From the NCBI GenBank assembly GCA_029224185.1, contig JANZKI010000053.1, forward strand, positions 310,001 through 374,000: a stretch of 64,000 nt of DNA. Direction: 5' to 3'. Position 1 is the first letter of the stretch; the number at the start of each line of letters is the position of its first letter. Positions 49,701 to 63,332 of the stretch are shown here, piece after piece. The notes beneath the pieces were generated by a model. It was not told the DNA's origin. It did not search any database and was given only the letters and a program-made list of their open reading frames with translations. Source of the stretch: Karalla daura (lineage: Eukaryota > Chordata > Actinopteri > Chaetodontiformes > Leiognathidae). A program made the position numbers and the translations under genes.

Positions 49701-50074
49701 TTGACAAGAGCACTTAGTCAAATTTTCACTCGTCGGCCGACCAATGCATTCTTATGGGGACACGTGAACGGCTTATCACTCCAGGACCCAACGTCCCAGG
49801 GACTTCAAATCTCGATCCGTCTGACATAATGCGGCCCTTCTGAACACGCCAGAGCATGTCTGGGCCTGTCTGGCCATGTCGGGGCTGTGTGTCTAACTGT
49901 GTGTCTGGGTGTGTTTCTGGACATGTCAGAGCCTGTCTGGACATGTCAATGTATGGGGTCGAAAAAAAATAAATGTCTCTCGAAAGTAGGTACCAATCAA
50001 CTCCAAACGGTCTGAAACGCGCTCCTAAATAGGTCCTGGAAGGACGATTTTGACAAGAGCACTTAGTCAAATTT
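43791..50074 (+). repeat. Eighteen-unit segment, copy 2
   Basis: This near-tandem counterpart of 36460-43441 is separated from it by one bridging unit at 43442. That unit is class A but ends in GAGACGAGC. Private changes are GACAGGTC near 44357 and the CTTCGTC ending near 45179. The segment itself contains the ten-unit module starting at 45539. Confidence 0.9.
45539..49025 (+). repeat. Ten-unit module, copy 2
   Basis: This is identical in unit order and diagnostic sites to the module at 38906 (shift 6,633). It is followed by two further units (49026, 49377) before the third copy begins, making a 12-unit, 4,187-bp period at this place. Confidence 0.92.
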
Positions 50075-53000
50075 TCACTCGTCGGCCGACCAATGCATTC
50101 TTATGGGGACACGTGAACGGCTTATCACTCCAGGACCCAACGTCCCAGGGACTTCAAATCTCGATCCGTCTGACATAATGCGGCCCTTCTGAACACGCCA
50201 GAGCATGTCTGGGCATGTCTGGCCATGTCGGGGCTGTGTGTCTAACTGTGTGTCTGGGTGTGTTTCTGGACACGTCAGAGCCTGTCTGGACATGTCAATG
50301 TATGGGATCGAAAAAAAAAAAAGTCTCTCGAAAGTAGGTACCAATCAACTCCAAATGGTCCGAAACGCGCTCCTAAATAGGTCCTGGAAGGACGATTTTG
50401 AGACGAGCACTTAGTCAAATTTTCACTCGTCGGCCGACCAACGCATTCTTATGGGGACACTTTAACGGCTTATCACTCCACAACCCAACGTCCCAGAGAC
50501 TTCAAATCTCGATCCGTCTGACATAATGCGGCCCTTCTGAACGCGCCGGGGCGTGTCTGGGCATGTCTGGCCATGTCGGGGCTGTGTGTCTAACTGTGTG
50601 TCTGGGTGTGTTTCTGGACACGTCAGAGCCTGTCTGGACATGTCAATGTATGGGGTCGAAAAAAAATAAATGTCTCTCGAAAGTAGGTACCAATCAACTC
50701 CAAATGGTCCGAAACGCGCTCCTAAATAGGTCCTGGAAGGACGATTTTGACAAGAGCACTTAGTCAAATTTTCACTCGTCGGCCGACTAATGCATTCTTA
50801 TGGGGACACGTGAACGGCTTATCACTCCAGGACCCAACGTCCCAGGGACTTCAAATCTCGATCCGTCTGACATAATGCGGCCCTTCTGAACACGCCAGAG
50901 CATGTCTGGGCATGTCTGGCCATGTCGGGGCTGTGTGTCTAACTGTGTGTCTGGGTGTGTTTCTGGACATGTCAGAGCCTGTCTGGACATGTCAATGTAT
51001 GGGGTCGAAAAAAAATAAATGTCTCTCGAAAGTAGGTACCAATCAACTCCAAACGGTCTGAAACGCGCTCCTAAATAGGTCCTGGAAGGACGATTTTGAC
51101 AAGAGCACTTAGTCAAATTTTCACTCGTCGGCCGACCAATGCATTCTTATAGGGACACGTGAACGGCTTATCACTCCAGGACCCAACGTCCCAGGGACTT
51201 CAAATCTCGATCCGTCTGACATAATGCGGCCCTTCTGAACACGCCGGAGCATGTCTGGGCATGTCTGGCCATGTCGGGGCTGTGTGTCTAACTGTGTGTC
51301 TGGGTGTGTTTCTGGACACGTCAGAGCCTGTCTGGACATGTCAATGTATGGGATCGAAAAAAAAAAAAGTCTCTCGAAAGTAGGTACCAATCAACTCCAA
51401 ATGGTCCGAAACGCGCTCCTAAATAGGTCCTGGAAGGACGATTTTGAGACGAGCACTTAGTCAAATTTTCACTCGTCGGCCGACCAACGCATTCTCATGG
51501 GGACACTTTAACGGCTTATCACTCCACAACCCAACGTCCCAGAGACTTCAAATCTCGATCCGTCTGACATAATGCGGCCCTTCTGAACACGCCAGAGCAT
51601 GTCTGGGCATGTCTGGCCATGTCGGGGCTGTGTGTCTAACTGTGTGTCTGGGTGTGTTTCTGGACATGTCAGAGCCTGTCTGGACATGTCAATGTATGGG
51701 GTCGAAAAAAAATAAATGTCTCTCGAAAGTAGGTACCAATCAACTCCAAACGGTCTGAAACGCGCTCCTAAATAGGTCCTGGAAGGACGATTTTGAGACG
51801 AGCACTTAGTCAAATTTTCACTCGTCGGCCGACCAACGCATTCTTATGGGGACACTTTAACGGCTTATCACTCCACAACCCAACGTCCCAGGGACTTCAA
51901 ATCTCGATCCGTCTGACATAATGCGGCCCTTCTGAACACGCCAGAGCATGTCTGGGCATGTCTGGCCATGTCGGGGCTGTGTGTCTAACTGTGTGTCTGG
52001 GTGTGTTTCTGGACATGTCAGAGCCTGTCTGGACATGTCAATGTATGGGGTCGAAAAAAAATAAATGTCTCTCGAAAGTAGGTACCAATCAACTCCAAAC
52101 GGTCTGAAACGCGCTCCTAAATAGGTCCTGGAAGGACGATTTTGACAAGAGCACTTAGTCAAATTTTCACTCGTCGGCCGACCAATGCATTCTTATGGGG
52201 ACACGTGAACGGCTTATCACTCCAGGACCCAACGTCCCAGGGACTTCAAATCTCGATCCGTCTGACATAATGCGGCCCTTCTGAACACGCCAGAGCATGT
52301 CTGGGCCTGTCTGGCCATGTCGGGGCTGTGTGTCTAACTGTGTGTCTGGGTGTGTTTCTGGACATGTCAGAGCCTGTCTGGACATGTCAATGTATGGGGT
52401 CGAAAAAAAATAAATGTCTCTCGAAAGTAGGTACCAATCAACTCCAAACGGTCTGAAACGCGCTCCTAAATAGGTCCTGGAAGGACGATTTTGACAAGAG
52501 CACTTAGTCAAATTTTCACTCGTCGGCCGACCAATGCATTCTTATGGGGACACGTGAACGGCTTATCACTCCAGGACCCAACGTCCCAGGGACTTCAAAT
52601 CTCGATCCGTCTGACATAATGCGGCCCTTCTGAACACGCCAGAGCATGTCTGGGCATGTCTGGCCATGTCGGGGCTGTGTGTCTAACTGTGTGTCTGGGT
52701 GTGTTTCTGGACACGTCAGAGCCTGTCTGGACATGTCAATGTATGGGATCGAAAAAAAAAAAAGTCTCTCGAAAGTAGGTACCAATCAACTCCAAATGGT
52801 CCGAAACGCGCTCCTAAATAGGTCCTGGAAGGACGATTTTGAGACGAGCACTTAGTCAAATTTTCACTCGTCGGCCGACCAACGCATTCTTATGGGGACA
52901 CTTTAACGGCTTATCACTCCACAACCCAACGTCCCAGAGACTTCAAATCTCGATCCGTCTGACATAATGCGGCCCTTCTGAACGCGCCGGGGCGTGTCTG

Positions 53001-55450
53001 GGCATGTCTGGCCATGTCGGGGCTGTGTGTCTAACTGTGTGTCTGGGTGTGTTTCTGGACACGTCAGAGCCTGTCTGGACATGTCAATGTATGGGGTCGA
53101 AAAAAAAAAAATGTCTCTCGAAAGTAGGTACCAATCAACTCCAAATGGTCCGAAACGCGCTCCTAAATAGGTCCTGGAAGGACGATTTTGACAAGAGCAC
53201 TTAGTCAAATTTTCACTCGTCGGCCGACTAATGCATTCTTATGGGGACACGTGAACGGCTTATCACTCCAGGACCCAACGTCCCAGGGACTTCAAATCTC
53301 GATCCGACTGACATAATGCGGCCCTTCTGAACACGCCAGAGCATGTCTGGGCATGTCTGGCCATGTCGGGGCTGTGTGTCTAACTGTGTGTCTGGGTGTG
53401 TTTCTGGACATGTCAGAGCCTGTCTGGACATGTCAATGTATGGGGTCGAAAAAAAATAAATGTCTCTCGAAAGTAGGTACCAATCAACTCCAAACGGTCT
53501 GAAACGCGCTCCTAAATAGGTCCTGGAAGGACGATTTTGACAAGAGCACTTAGTCAAATTTTCACTCGTCGGCCGACCAATGCATTCTTATAGGGACACG
53601 TGAACGGCTTATCACTCCAGGACCCAACGTCCCAGGGACTTCAAATCTCGATCCGTCTGACATAATGCGGCCCTTCTGAACACGCCGGAGCATGTCTGGG
53701 CATGTCTGGCCATGTCGGGGCTGTGTGTCTAACTGTGTGTCTGGGTGTGTTTCTGGACATGTCAGAGCCTGTCTGGACATGTCAATGTATGGGGTCGAAA
53801 AAAAATAAATGTCTCTCGAAAGTAGGTACCAATCAACTCCTAACGGTCTGAAACGCGCTCCTAAATAGGTCCTGGAAGGACGATTTTGACAAGAGCACTT
53901 AGTCAAATTTTCACTCGTCGGCCGACCAATGCATTCTTATGGGGACACGTGAACGGCTTATCACTCCAGGACCCAACGTCCCAGGGACTTCAAATCTCGA
54001 TCCGTCTGACATAATGCGGCCCTTCTGAACACGCCAGAGCATGTCTGGGCATGTCTGGCCATGTCGGGGCTGTGTGTCTAACTGTGTGTCTGGGTGTGTT
54101 TCTGGACACGTCAGAGCCTGTCTGGACATGTGAATGTATGGGATCGAAAAAAAAATAAATGTCTCTCGAAAGTAGGTACCAATCAACTCCAAATGGTCCG
54201 AAACGCGCTCCTAAATAGGTCCTGGAAGGACGATTTTGAGACGAGCACTTAGTCAAATTTTCACTCGTCGGCCGACCAACGCATTCTTATGGGGACACTT
54301 TAACGGCTTATCACTCCACAACCCAACGTCCCAGAGACTTCAAATCTCGATCCGTCTGACATAATGCGGCCCTTCTGAACGCGCCGGAGCGTGTCTGGGC
54401 ATGTCTGGCCATGTCGGGGCTGTGTGTCTAACTGTGTGTCTGGGTGTGTTTCTGGACACGTCAGAGCCTGTCTGGACATGTCAATGTATGGGATCGAAAA
54501 AAAAAAAAAAGTCTCTCGAAAGTAGGTACCAATCAACTCCAAATGGTCCGAAACGCGCTCCTAAATAGGTCCTGGAAGGACGATTTTGAGACGAGCACTT
54601 AGTCAAATTTTCACTCGTCGGCCGACCAACGCATTCTTATGGGGACACTTTAACGGCTTATCACTCCACAACCCAACGTCCCAGAGACTTCAAATCTCGA
54701 TCCGTCTGACATAATGCGGCCCTTCTGAACGCGCCGGAGCGTGTCTGGGCATGTCTGGCCATGTCGGGGCTGTGTGTCTAACTGTGTGTCTGGGTGTGTT
54801 TCTGGACACGTCAGAGCCTGTCTGGACATGTCAATGTATGGGATCGAAAAAAAAAAAAAATGTCTCTCGAAAGTAGGTACCAATCAACTCCAAACGGTCT
54901 GAAACGCGCTCCTAAATAGGTCCTGGAAGGACGATTTTGACAAGAGCACTTAGTCAAATTTTCACTCGTCGGCCGACCAATGCATTCTTATGGGGACACG
55001 TGAACGGCTTATCACTCCAGGACCCAACGTCCCAGGGACTTCAAATCTCTATCCGTCTGACATAATGCGGCCCTTCTGAACACGCCAGAGCATGTCTGGG
55101 CATGTCTGGCCATGTCGGGGCTGTGTGTCTAACTGTGTGTCTGGGTGTGTTTCTGGACATGTCAGAGCCTGTCTGGACATGTCAATGTATGGGGTCGAAA
55201 AAAAATAAATGTCTCTCGAAAGTAGGTACCAATCAACTCCAAACGGTCTGAAACGCGCTCCTAAATAGGTCCTGGAAGGACGATTTTGACAAGAGCACTT
55301 CGTCAAATTTTCACTCGTCGGCCGACCAATGCATTCTTATGGGGACACGTGAACGGCTTATCACTCCAGGACCCAACGTCCCAGGGACTTCAAATCTCGA
55401 TCCGTCTGACATAATGCGGCCCTTCTGAACACGCCAGAGCATGTCTGGGC
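48928..55450 (+). repeat. Long shared segment with 18.2-25.4 kb, copy without two units
   Basis: This is the counterpart of the segment above. Units at 51469 and 51818 are adjacent here, where the other copy has two intervening units. The match ends in the unit at 55311, where GGGCCTGTC faces GGGCATGTC. The join at 51469/51818 falls at homologous positions, as expected for unequal exchange in register. Confidence 0.9.
49726..53212 (+). repeat. Ten-unit module, copy 3
   Basis: This is the third copy, at a shift of 4,187 bp from the second. The match ends within the last unit, which closes with GACAAGAGC here and GAGACGAGC in the other two copies. The sequence that follows (GATCCGACTG, CTCCTAACGG) belongs to the segment shared with 23.2-25.4 kb. 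Confidence 0.92.
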
Positions 55451-58449
55451 CTGTCTGGCCATGTCGGGGCTGTGTGTCTAACTGTGTGTCTGGGTGTGTT
55501 TCTGGACATGTCAGAGCCTGTCTGGACATGTCAATGTATGGGGTCGAAAAAAAATAAATGTCTCTCGAAAGTAGGTACCAATCAACTCCAAACGGTCTGA
55601 AACGCGCTCCTAAATAGGTCCTGGAAGGACGATTTTGACAAGAGCACTTAGTCAAATTTTCACTCGTCGGCCGACCAATGCATTCTTATGGGGACACGTG
55701 AACGGCTTATCACTCCAGGACCCAACGTCCCAGGGACTTCAAATCTCGATCCGTCTGACATAATGCGGCCCTTCTGAACACGCCAGAGCATGTCTGGGCA
55801 TGTCTGGCCATGTCGGGGCTGTGTGTCTAACTGTGTGTCTGGGTGTGTTTCTGGACACGTCAGAGCCTGTCTGGACATGTCAATGTATGGGATCGAAAAA
55901 AAAAAAAGTCTCTCGAAAGTAGGTACCAATCAACTCCAAATGGTCCGAAACGCGCTCCTAAATAGGTCCTGGAAGGACGATTTTGAGACGAGCACTTAGT
56001 CAAATTTTCACTCGTCGGCCGACCAACGCATTCTTATGGGGACACTTTAACGGCTTATCACTCCACAACCCAACGTCCCAGAGACTTCAAATCTCGATCC
56101 GTCTGACATAATGCGGCCCTTCTGAACGCGCCGGGGCGTGTCTGGGCATGTCTGGCCATGTCGGGGCTGTGTGTCTAACTGTGTGTCTGGGTGTGTTTCT
56201 GGACACGTCAGAGCCTGTCTGGACATGTCAATGTATGGGGTCGAAAAAAAATAAATGTCTCTCGAAAGTAGGTACCAATCAACTCCAAATGGTCCGAAAC
56301 GCGCTCCTAAATAGGTCCTGGAAGGACGATTTTGACAAGAGCACTTCGTCAAATTTTCACTCGTCGGCCGACCAATGCATTCTTATGGGGACACGTGAAC
56401 GGCTTATCACTCCAGGACCCAACGTCCCAGGGACTTCAAATCTCGATCCGTCTGACATAATGCGGCCCTTCTGAACACGCCAGAGCATGTCTGGGCCTGT
56501 CTGGCCATGTCGGGGCTGTGTGTCTAACTGTGTGTCTGGGTGTGTTTCTGGACATGTCAGAGCCTGTCTGGACATGTCAATGTATGGGGTCGAAAAAAAA
56601 TAAATGTCTCTCGAAAGTAGGTACCAATCAACTCCAAACGGTCTGAAACGCGCTCCTAAATAGGTCCTGGAAGGACGATTTTGACAAGAGCACTTAGTCA
56701 AATTTTCACTCGTCGGCCGACCAATGCATTCTTATGGGGACACGTGAACGGCTTATCACTCCAGGACCCAACGTCCCAGGGACTTCAAATCTCGATCCGT
56801 CTGACATAATGCGGCCCTTCTGAACACGCCAGAGCATGTCTGGGCATGTCTGGCCATGTCGGGGCTGTGTGTCTAACTGTGTGTCTGGGTGTGTTTCTGG
56901 ACACGTCAGAGCCTGTCTGGACATGTCAATGTATGGGATCGAAAAAAAAAAAAGTCTCTCGAAAGTAGGTACCAATCAACTCCAAATGGTCCGAAACGCG
57001 CTCCTAAATAGGTCCTGGAAGGACGATTTTGAGACGAGCACTTAGTCAAATTTTCACTCGTCGGCCGACCAACGCATTCTTATGGGGACACTTTAACGGC
57101 TTATCACTCCACAACCCAACGTCCCAGAGACTTCAAATCTCGATCCGTCTGACATAATGCGGCCCTTCTGAACGCGCCGGGGCGTGTCTGGGCATGTCTG
57201 GCCATGTCGGGGCTGTGTGTCTAACTGTGTGTCTGGGTGTGTTTCTGGACACGTCAGAGCCTGTCTGGACATGTCAATGTATGGGGTCGAAAAAAATAAA
57301 TGTCTCTCGAAAGTAGGTACCAATCAACTCCAAATGGTCCGAAACGCGCTCCTAAATAGGTCCTGGAAGGACGATTTTGAGACGAGCACTTAGTCAAATT
57401 TTCACTCGTCGGCCGACTAATGCATTCTTATGGGGACACGTGAACGGCTTATCACTCCACAACCCAACGTCCCAGAGACTTCAAATCTCGATCCGTCTGA
57501 CATAATGCGGCCCTTCTGAACGCGCCGGGGCGTGTCTGGGCATGTCTGGCCATGTCGGGGCTGTGTGTCTAACTGTGTGTCTGGGTGTGTTTCTGGACAC
57601 GTCAGAGCCTGTCTGGACATGTCAATGTATGGGGTCGAAAAAAAATAAATGTCTCTCGAAAGTAGGTACCAATCAACTCCAAATGGTCCGAAACGCGCTC
57701 CTAAATAGGTCCTGGAAGGACGATTTTGACAAGAGCACTTAGTCAAATTTTCACTCGTCGGCCGACTAATGCATTCTTATGGGGACACGTGAACGGCTTA
57801 TCACTCCAGGACCCAACGTCCCAGGGACTTCAAATCTCGATCCGTCTGACATAATGCGGCCCTTCTGAACACGCCAGAGCATGTCTGGGCATGTCTGGCC
57901 ATGTCGGGGCTGTGTGTCTAACTGTGTGTCTGGGTGTGTTTCTGGACATGTCAGAGCCTGTCTGGACATGTCAATGTATGGGGTCGAAAAAAAATAAATG
58001 TCTCTCGAAAGTAGGTACCAATCAACTCCAAACGGTCTGAAACGCGCTCCTAAATAGGTCCTGGAAGGACGATTTTGAGACGAGCACTTAGTCAAATTTT
58101 CACTCGTCGGCCGACCAACGCATTCTTATGGGGACACTTTAACGGCTTATCACTCCACAACCCAACGTCCCAGAGACTTCAAATCTCGATCCGTCTGACA
58201 TAATGCGGCCCTTCTGAACGCGCCGGAGCGTGTCTGGGCATGTCTGGCCATGTCGGGGCTGTGTGTCTAACTGTGTGTCTGGGTGTGTTTCTGGACACGT
58301 CAGAGCCTGTCTGGACATGTCAATGTATGGGATCGAAAAAAAAATAAATGTCTCTCGAAAGTAGGTACCAATCAACTCCAAACGGTCTGAAACGCGCTCC
58401 TAAATAGGTCCTGGAAGGACGATTTTGACAAGAGCACTTCGTCAAATTT
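55311..58449 (+). repeat. Nine-unit repeat, copy 1
   Basis: Nine units over 3,139 bp (At, Au, Bt, At, Au, Bt, Qt, Qt, Bt) repeat directly afterwards. The first three and the next three are themselves related, giving a nested three-unit period of 1,046 bp. The same nine-unit order lies at 13766-16904, also inside the large block. The last unit here has A9-T-AAA with GGGATCG, a recombinant tract. Confidence 0.9.
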
Positions 58450-61400
58450 TCACTCGTCGGCCGACCAATGCATTCTTATGGGGACACGTGAACGGCTTAT
58501 CACTCCAGGACCCAACGTCCCAGGGACTTCAAATCTCGATCCGTCTGACATAATGCGGCCCTTCTGAACACGCCAGAGCATGTCTGGGCCTGTCTGGCCA
58601 TGTCGGGGCTGTGTGTCTAACTGTGTGTCTGGGTGTGTTTCTGGACATGTCAGAGCCTGTCTGGACATGTCAATGTATGGGGTCGAAAAAAAATAAATGT
58701 CTCTCGAAAGTAGGTACCAATCAACTCCAAACGGTCTGAAACGCGCTCCTAAATAGGTCCTGGAAGGACGATTTTGACAAGAGCACTTAGTCAAATTTTC
58801 ACTCGTCGGCCGACCAATGCATTCTTATGGGGACACGTGAACGGCTTATCACTCCAGGACCCAACGTCCCAGGGACTTCAAATCTCGATCCGTCTGACAT
58901 AATGCGGCCCTTCTGAACACGCCAGAGCATGTCTGGGCATGTCTGGCCATGTCGGGGCTGTGTGTCTAACTGTGTGTCTGGGTGTGTTTCTGGACACGTC
59001 AGAGCCTGTCTGGACATGTCAATGTATGGGATCGAAAAAAAAAAAAGTCTCTCGAAAGTAGGTACCAATCAACTCCAAATGGTCCGAAACGCGCTCCTAA
59101 ATAGGTCCTGGAAGGACGATTTTGAGACGAGCACTTAGTCAAATTTTCACTCGTCGGCCGACCAACGCATTCTTATGGGGACACTTTAACGGCTTATCAC
59201 TCCACAACCCAACGTCCCAGAGACTTCAAATCTCGATCCGTCTGACATAATGCGGCCCTTCTGAACGCGCCGGGGCGTGTCTGGGCATGTCTGGCCATGT
59301 CGGGGCTGTGTGTCTAACTGTGTGTCTGGGTGTGTTTCTGGACACGTCAGAGCCTGTCTGGACATGTCAATGTATGGGGTCGAAAAAAAATAAATGTCTC
59401 TCGAAAGTAGGTACCAATCAACTCCAAATGGTCCGAAACGCGCTCCTAAATAGGTCCTGGAAGGACGATTTTGACAAGAGCACTTCGTCAAATTTTCACT
59501 CGTCGGCCGACCAATGCATTCTTATGGGGACACGTGAACGGCTTATCACTCCAGGACCCAACGTCCCAGGGACTTCAAATCTCGATCCGTCTGACATAAT
59601 GCGGCCCTTCTGAACACGCCAGAGCATGTCTGGGCCTGTCTGGCCATGTCGGGGCTGTGTGTCTAACTGTGTGTCTGGGTGTGTTTCTGGACATGTCAGA
59701 GCCTGTCTGGACATGTCAATGTATGGGGTCGAAAAAAAATAAATGTCTCTCGAAAGTAGGTACCAATCAACTCCAAACGGTCTGAAACGCGCTCCTAAAT
59801 AGGTCCTGGAAGGACGATTTTGACAAGAGCACTTAGTCAAATTTTCACTCGTCGGCCGACCAATGCATTCTTATGGGGACACGTGAACGGCTTATCACTC
59901 CAGGACCCAACGTCCCAGGGACTTCAAATCTCGATCCGTCTGACATAATGCGGCCCTTCTGAACACGCCAGAGCATGTCTGGGCATGTCTGGCCATGTCG
60001 GGGCTGTGTGTCTAACTGTGTGTCTGGGTGTGTTTCTGGACACGTCAGAGCCTGTCTGGACATGTCAATGTATGGGATCGAAAAAAAAAAAAGTCTCTCG
60101 AAAGTAGGTACCAATCAACTCCAAATGGTCCGAAACGCGCTCCTAAATAGGTCCTGGAAGGACGATTTTGAGACGAGCACTTAGTCAAATTTTCACTCGT
60201 CGGCCGACCAACGCATTCTTATGGGGACACTTTAACGGCTTATCACTCCACAACCCAACGTCCCAGAGACTTCAAATCTCGATCCGTCTGACATAATGCG
60301 GCCCTTCTGAACGCGCCGGGGCGTGTCTGGGCATGTCTGGCCATGTCGGGGCTGTGTGTCTAACTGTGTGTCTGGGTGTGTTTCTGGACACGTCAGAGCC
60401 TGTCTGGACATGTCAATGTATGGGGTCGAAAAAAATAAATGTCTCTCGAAAGTAGGTACCAATCAACTCCAAATGGTCCGAAACGCGCTCCTAAATAGGT
60501 CCTGGAAGGACGATTTTGAGACGAGCACTTAGTCAAATTTTCACTCGTCGGCCGACTAATGCATTCTTATGGGGACACGTGAACGGCTTATCACTCCACA
60601 ACCCAACGTCCCAGAGACTTCAAATCTCGATCCGTCTGACATAATGCGGCCCTTCTGAACGCGCCGGGGCGTGTCTGGGCATGTCTGGCCATGTCGGGGC
60701 TGTGTGTCTAACTGTGTGTCTGGGTGTGTTTCTGGACACGTCAGAGCCTGTCTGGACATGTCAATGTATGGGGTCGAAAAAAAATAAATGTCTCTCGAAA
60801 GTAGGTACCAATCAACTCCAAATGGTCCGAAACGCGCTCCTAAATAGGTCCTGGAAGGACGATTTTGACAAGAGCACTTAGTCAAATTTTCACTCGTCGG
60901 CCGACTAATGCATTCTTATGGGGACACGTGAACGGCTTATCACTCCAGGACCCAACGTCCCAGGGACTTCAAATCTCGATCCGTCTGACATAATGCGGCC
61001 CTTCTGAACACGCCAGAGCATGTCTGGGCATGTCTGGCCATGTCGGGGCTGTGTGTCTAACTGTGTGTCTGGGTGTGTTTCTGGACATGTCAGAGCCTGT
61101 CTGGACATGTCAATGTATGGGGTCGAAAAAAAATAAATGTCTCTCGAAAGTAGGTACCAATCAACTCCAAACGGTCTGAAACGCGCTCCTAAATAGGTCC
61201 TGGAAGGACGATTTTGAGACGAGCACTTAGTCAAATTTTCACTCGTCGGCCGACCAACGCATTCTTATGGGGACACTTTAACGGCTTATCACTCCACAAC
61301 CCAACGTCCCAGAGACTTCAAATCTCGATCCGTCTGACATAATGCGGCCCTTCTGAACGCGCCGGAGCGTGTCTGGGCATGTCTGGCCATGTCGGGGCTG

Positions 61401-61588
61401 TGTGTCTAACTGTGTGTCTGGGTGTGTTTCTGGACACGTCAGAGCCTGTCTGGACATGTCAATGTATGGGATCGAAAAAAAAAAAAAAGTCTCTCGAAAG
61501 TAGGTACCAATCAACTCCAAATGGTCCGAAACGCGCTCCTAAATAGGTCCTGGAAGGACGATTTTGAGACGAGCACTTAGTCAAATTT
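58450..61588 (+). repeat. Nine-unit repeat, copy 2
   Basis: This is the second nine-unit set, at a shift of 3,139 bp. It ends with a pure A14 unit (61239) instead of the A9-T-AAA unit of the first set. The CTTCGTC ending and the GGGCCTGTC unit that usually follows it occur at the join near 58439-58610 and again near 59484-59650. Confidence 0.9.
60193..61588 (+). repeat. Four units repeated at 61938-63332
   Basis: Four units (Bt with A7, Qt, Qt, Bu) recur at a shift of 1,745 bp, with one chimeric unit (61589) in between. This is the same four-unit set that is doubled at 15509-18300, so this set has been amplified independently at least twice in the window. Confidence 0.85.
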
Positions 61589-61937
61589 TCACTCGTCGGC
61601 CGACCAACGCATTCTCATGGGGACACTTTAACGGCTTATCACTCCAGGACCCAACGTCCCAGGGACTTCAAATCTCGATCCGTCTGACATAATGCGGCCC
61701 TTCTGAACACGCCAGAGCGTGTCTGGGCATGTCTGGCCATGTCGGGGCTGTGTGTCTAACTGTGTGTCTGGGTGTGTTTCTGGACATGTCAGAGCCTGTC
61801 TGGACATGTCAATGTATGGGGTCGAAAAAAAATAAATGTCTCTCGAAAGTAGGTACCAATCAACTCCAAATGGTCCGAAACGCGCTCCTAAATAGGTCCT
61901 GGAAGGACGATTTTGAGACGAGCACTTAGTCAAATTT
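61589..61937 (+). repeat. Chimeric unit, B start switching to A markers
   Basis: The unit opens with CAACGCATTCTCATGG and CACTTTAA (class B). It then has CCAGGACCC, CCCAGGGAC and ACACGCCAGAG (class A), then GCGTG (B), then CATGTC with A8-T-AAA (A), then CCAAATGGTCCG and GAGACGAGC (B). Several switches in 349 bp suggest short-tract gene conversion rather than a single crossover. Confidence 0.85.
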
Positions 61938-63332
61938 TCACTCGTCGGCCGACCAACGCATTCTTATGGGGACACTTTAACGGCTTATCACTCCACAACC
62001 CAACGTCCCAGAGACTTCAAATCTCGATCCGTCTGACATAATGCGGCCCTTCTGAACGCGCCGGGGCGTGTCTGGGCATGTCTGGCCATGTCGGGGCTGT
62101 GTGTCTAACTGTGTGTCTGGGTGTGTTTCTGGACACGTCAGAGACTGTCTGGACATGTCAATGTATGGGGTCGAAAAAAATAAATGTCTCTCGAAAGTAG
62201 GTACCAATCAACTCCAAATGGTCCGAAACGCGCTCCTAAATAGGTCCTGGAAGGACGATTTTGAGACGAGCACTTAGTCAAATTTTCACTCGTCGGCCGA
62301 CTAATGCATTCTTATGGGGACACGTGAACGGCTTATCACTCCACAACCCAACGTCCCAGAGACTTCAAATCTCGATCCGTCTGACATAATGCGGCCCTTC
62401 TGAACGCGCCGGGGCGTGTCTGGGCATGTCTGGCCATGTCGGGGCTGTGTGTCTAACTGTGTGTCTGGGTGTGTTTCTGGACACGTCAGAGCCTGTCTGG
62501 ACATGTCAATGTATGGGGTCGAAAAAAAATAAATGTCTCTCGAAAGTAGGTACCAATCAACTCCAAATGGTCCGAAACGCGCTCCTAAATAGGTCCTGGA
62601 AGGACGATTTTGACAAGAGCACTTAGTCAAATTTTCACTCGTCGGCCGACTAATGCATTCTTATGGGGACACGTGAACGGCTTATCACTCCAGGACCCAA
62701 CGTCCCAGGGACTTCAAATCTCGATCCGTCTGACATAATGCGGCCCTTCTGAACACGCCAGAGCATGTCTGGGCATGTCTGGCCATGTCGGGGCTGTGTG
62801 TCTAACTGTGTGTCTGGGTGTGTTTCTGGACATGTCAGAGCCTGTCTGGACATGTCAATGTATGGGGTCGAAAAAAAATAAATGTCTCTCGAAAGTAGGT
62901 ACCAATCAACTCCAAACGGTCTGAAACGCGCTCCTAAATAGGTCCTGGAAGGACGATTTTGAGACGAGCACTTAGTCAAATTTTCACTCGTCGGCCGACC
63001 AACGCATTCTTATGGGGACACTTTAACGGCTTATCACTCCACAACCCAACGTCCCAGAGACTTCAAATCTCGATCCGTCTGACATAATGCGGCCCTTCTG
63101 AACGCGCCGGAGCGTGTCTGGGCATGTCTGGCCATGTCGGGGCTGTGTGTCTAACTGTGTGTCTGGGTGTGTTTCTGGACACGTCAGAGCCTGTCTGGAC
63201 ATGTCAATGTATGGGATCGAAAAAAAAAAAAAGTCTCTCGAAAGTAGGTACCAATCAACTCCAAATGGTCCGAAACGCGCTCCTAAATAGGTCCTGGAAG
63301 GACGATTTTGAGACGAGCACTTAGTCAAATTT

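Larger units (their letters stand above)
38849..55310 (+). repeat. Region 5: repeated ten- to twenty-unit modules
   Basis: Unit starts and codes: 38906At 39255Au 39603Bt 39952Qt 40301Au 40649Bt 40998Bt 41347At 41696Au 42044Bu 42393Bu 42744At 43093At 43442At 43791Qt 44140Qt 44489Bu 44839Bu 45190At 45539At 45888Au 46236Bt 46585Qt 46934Au 47282Bt 47631Bt 47980At 48329Au 48677Bu 49026Bu 49377At 49726At 50075Au 50423Bt 50772Qt 51121Au 51469Bt 51818Bt 52167At 52516Au 52864Bu 53213Qt 53562At 53911At 54261Bu 54611Bu 54962At. Three copies of one ten-unit order are visible, starting at 38906, 45539 and 49726. GACAGGTC near 44357 is a private change. Confidence 0.92.
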
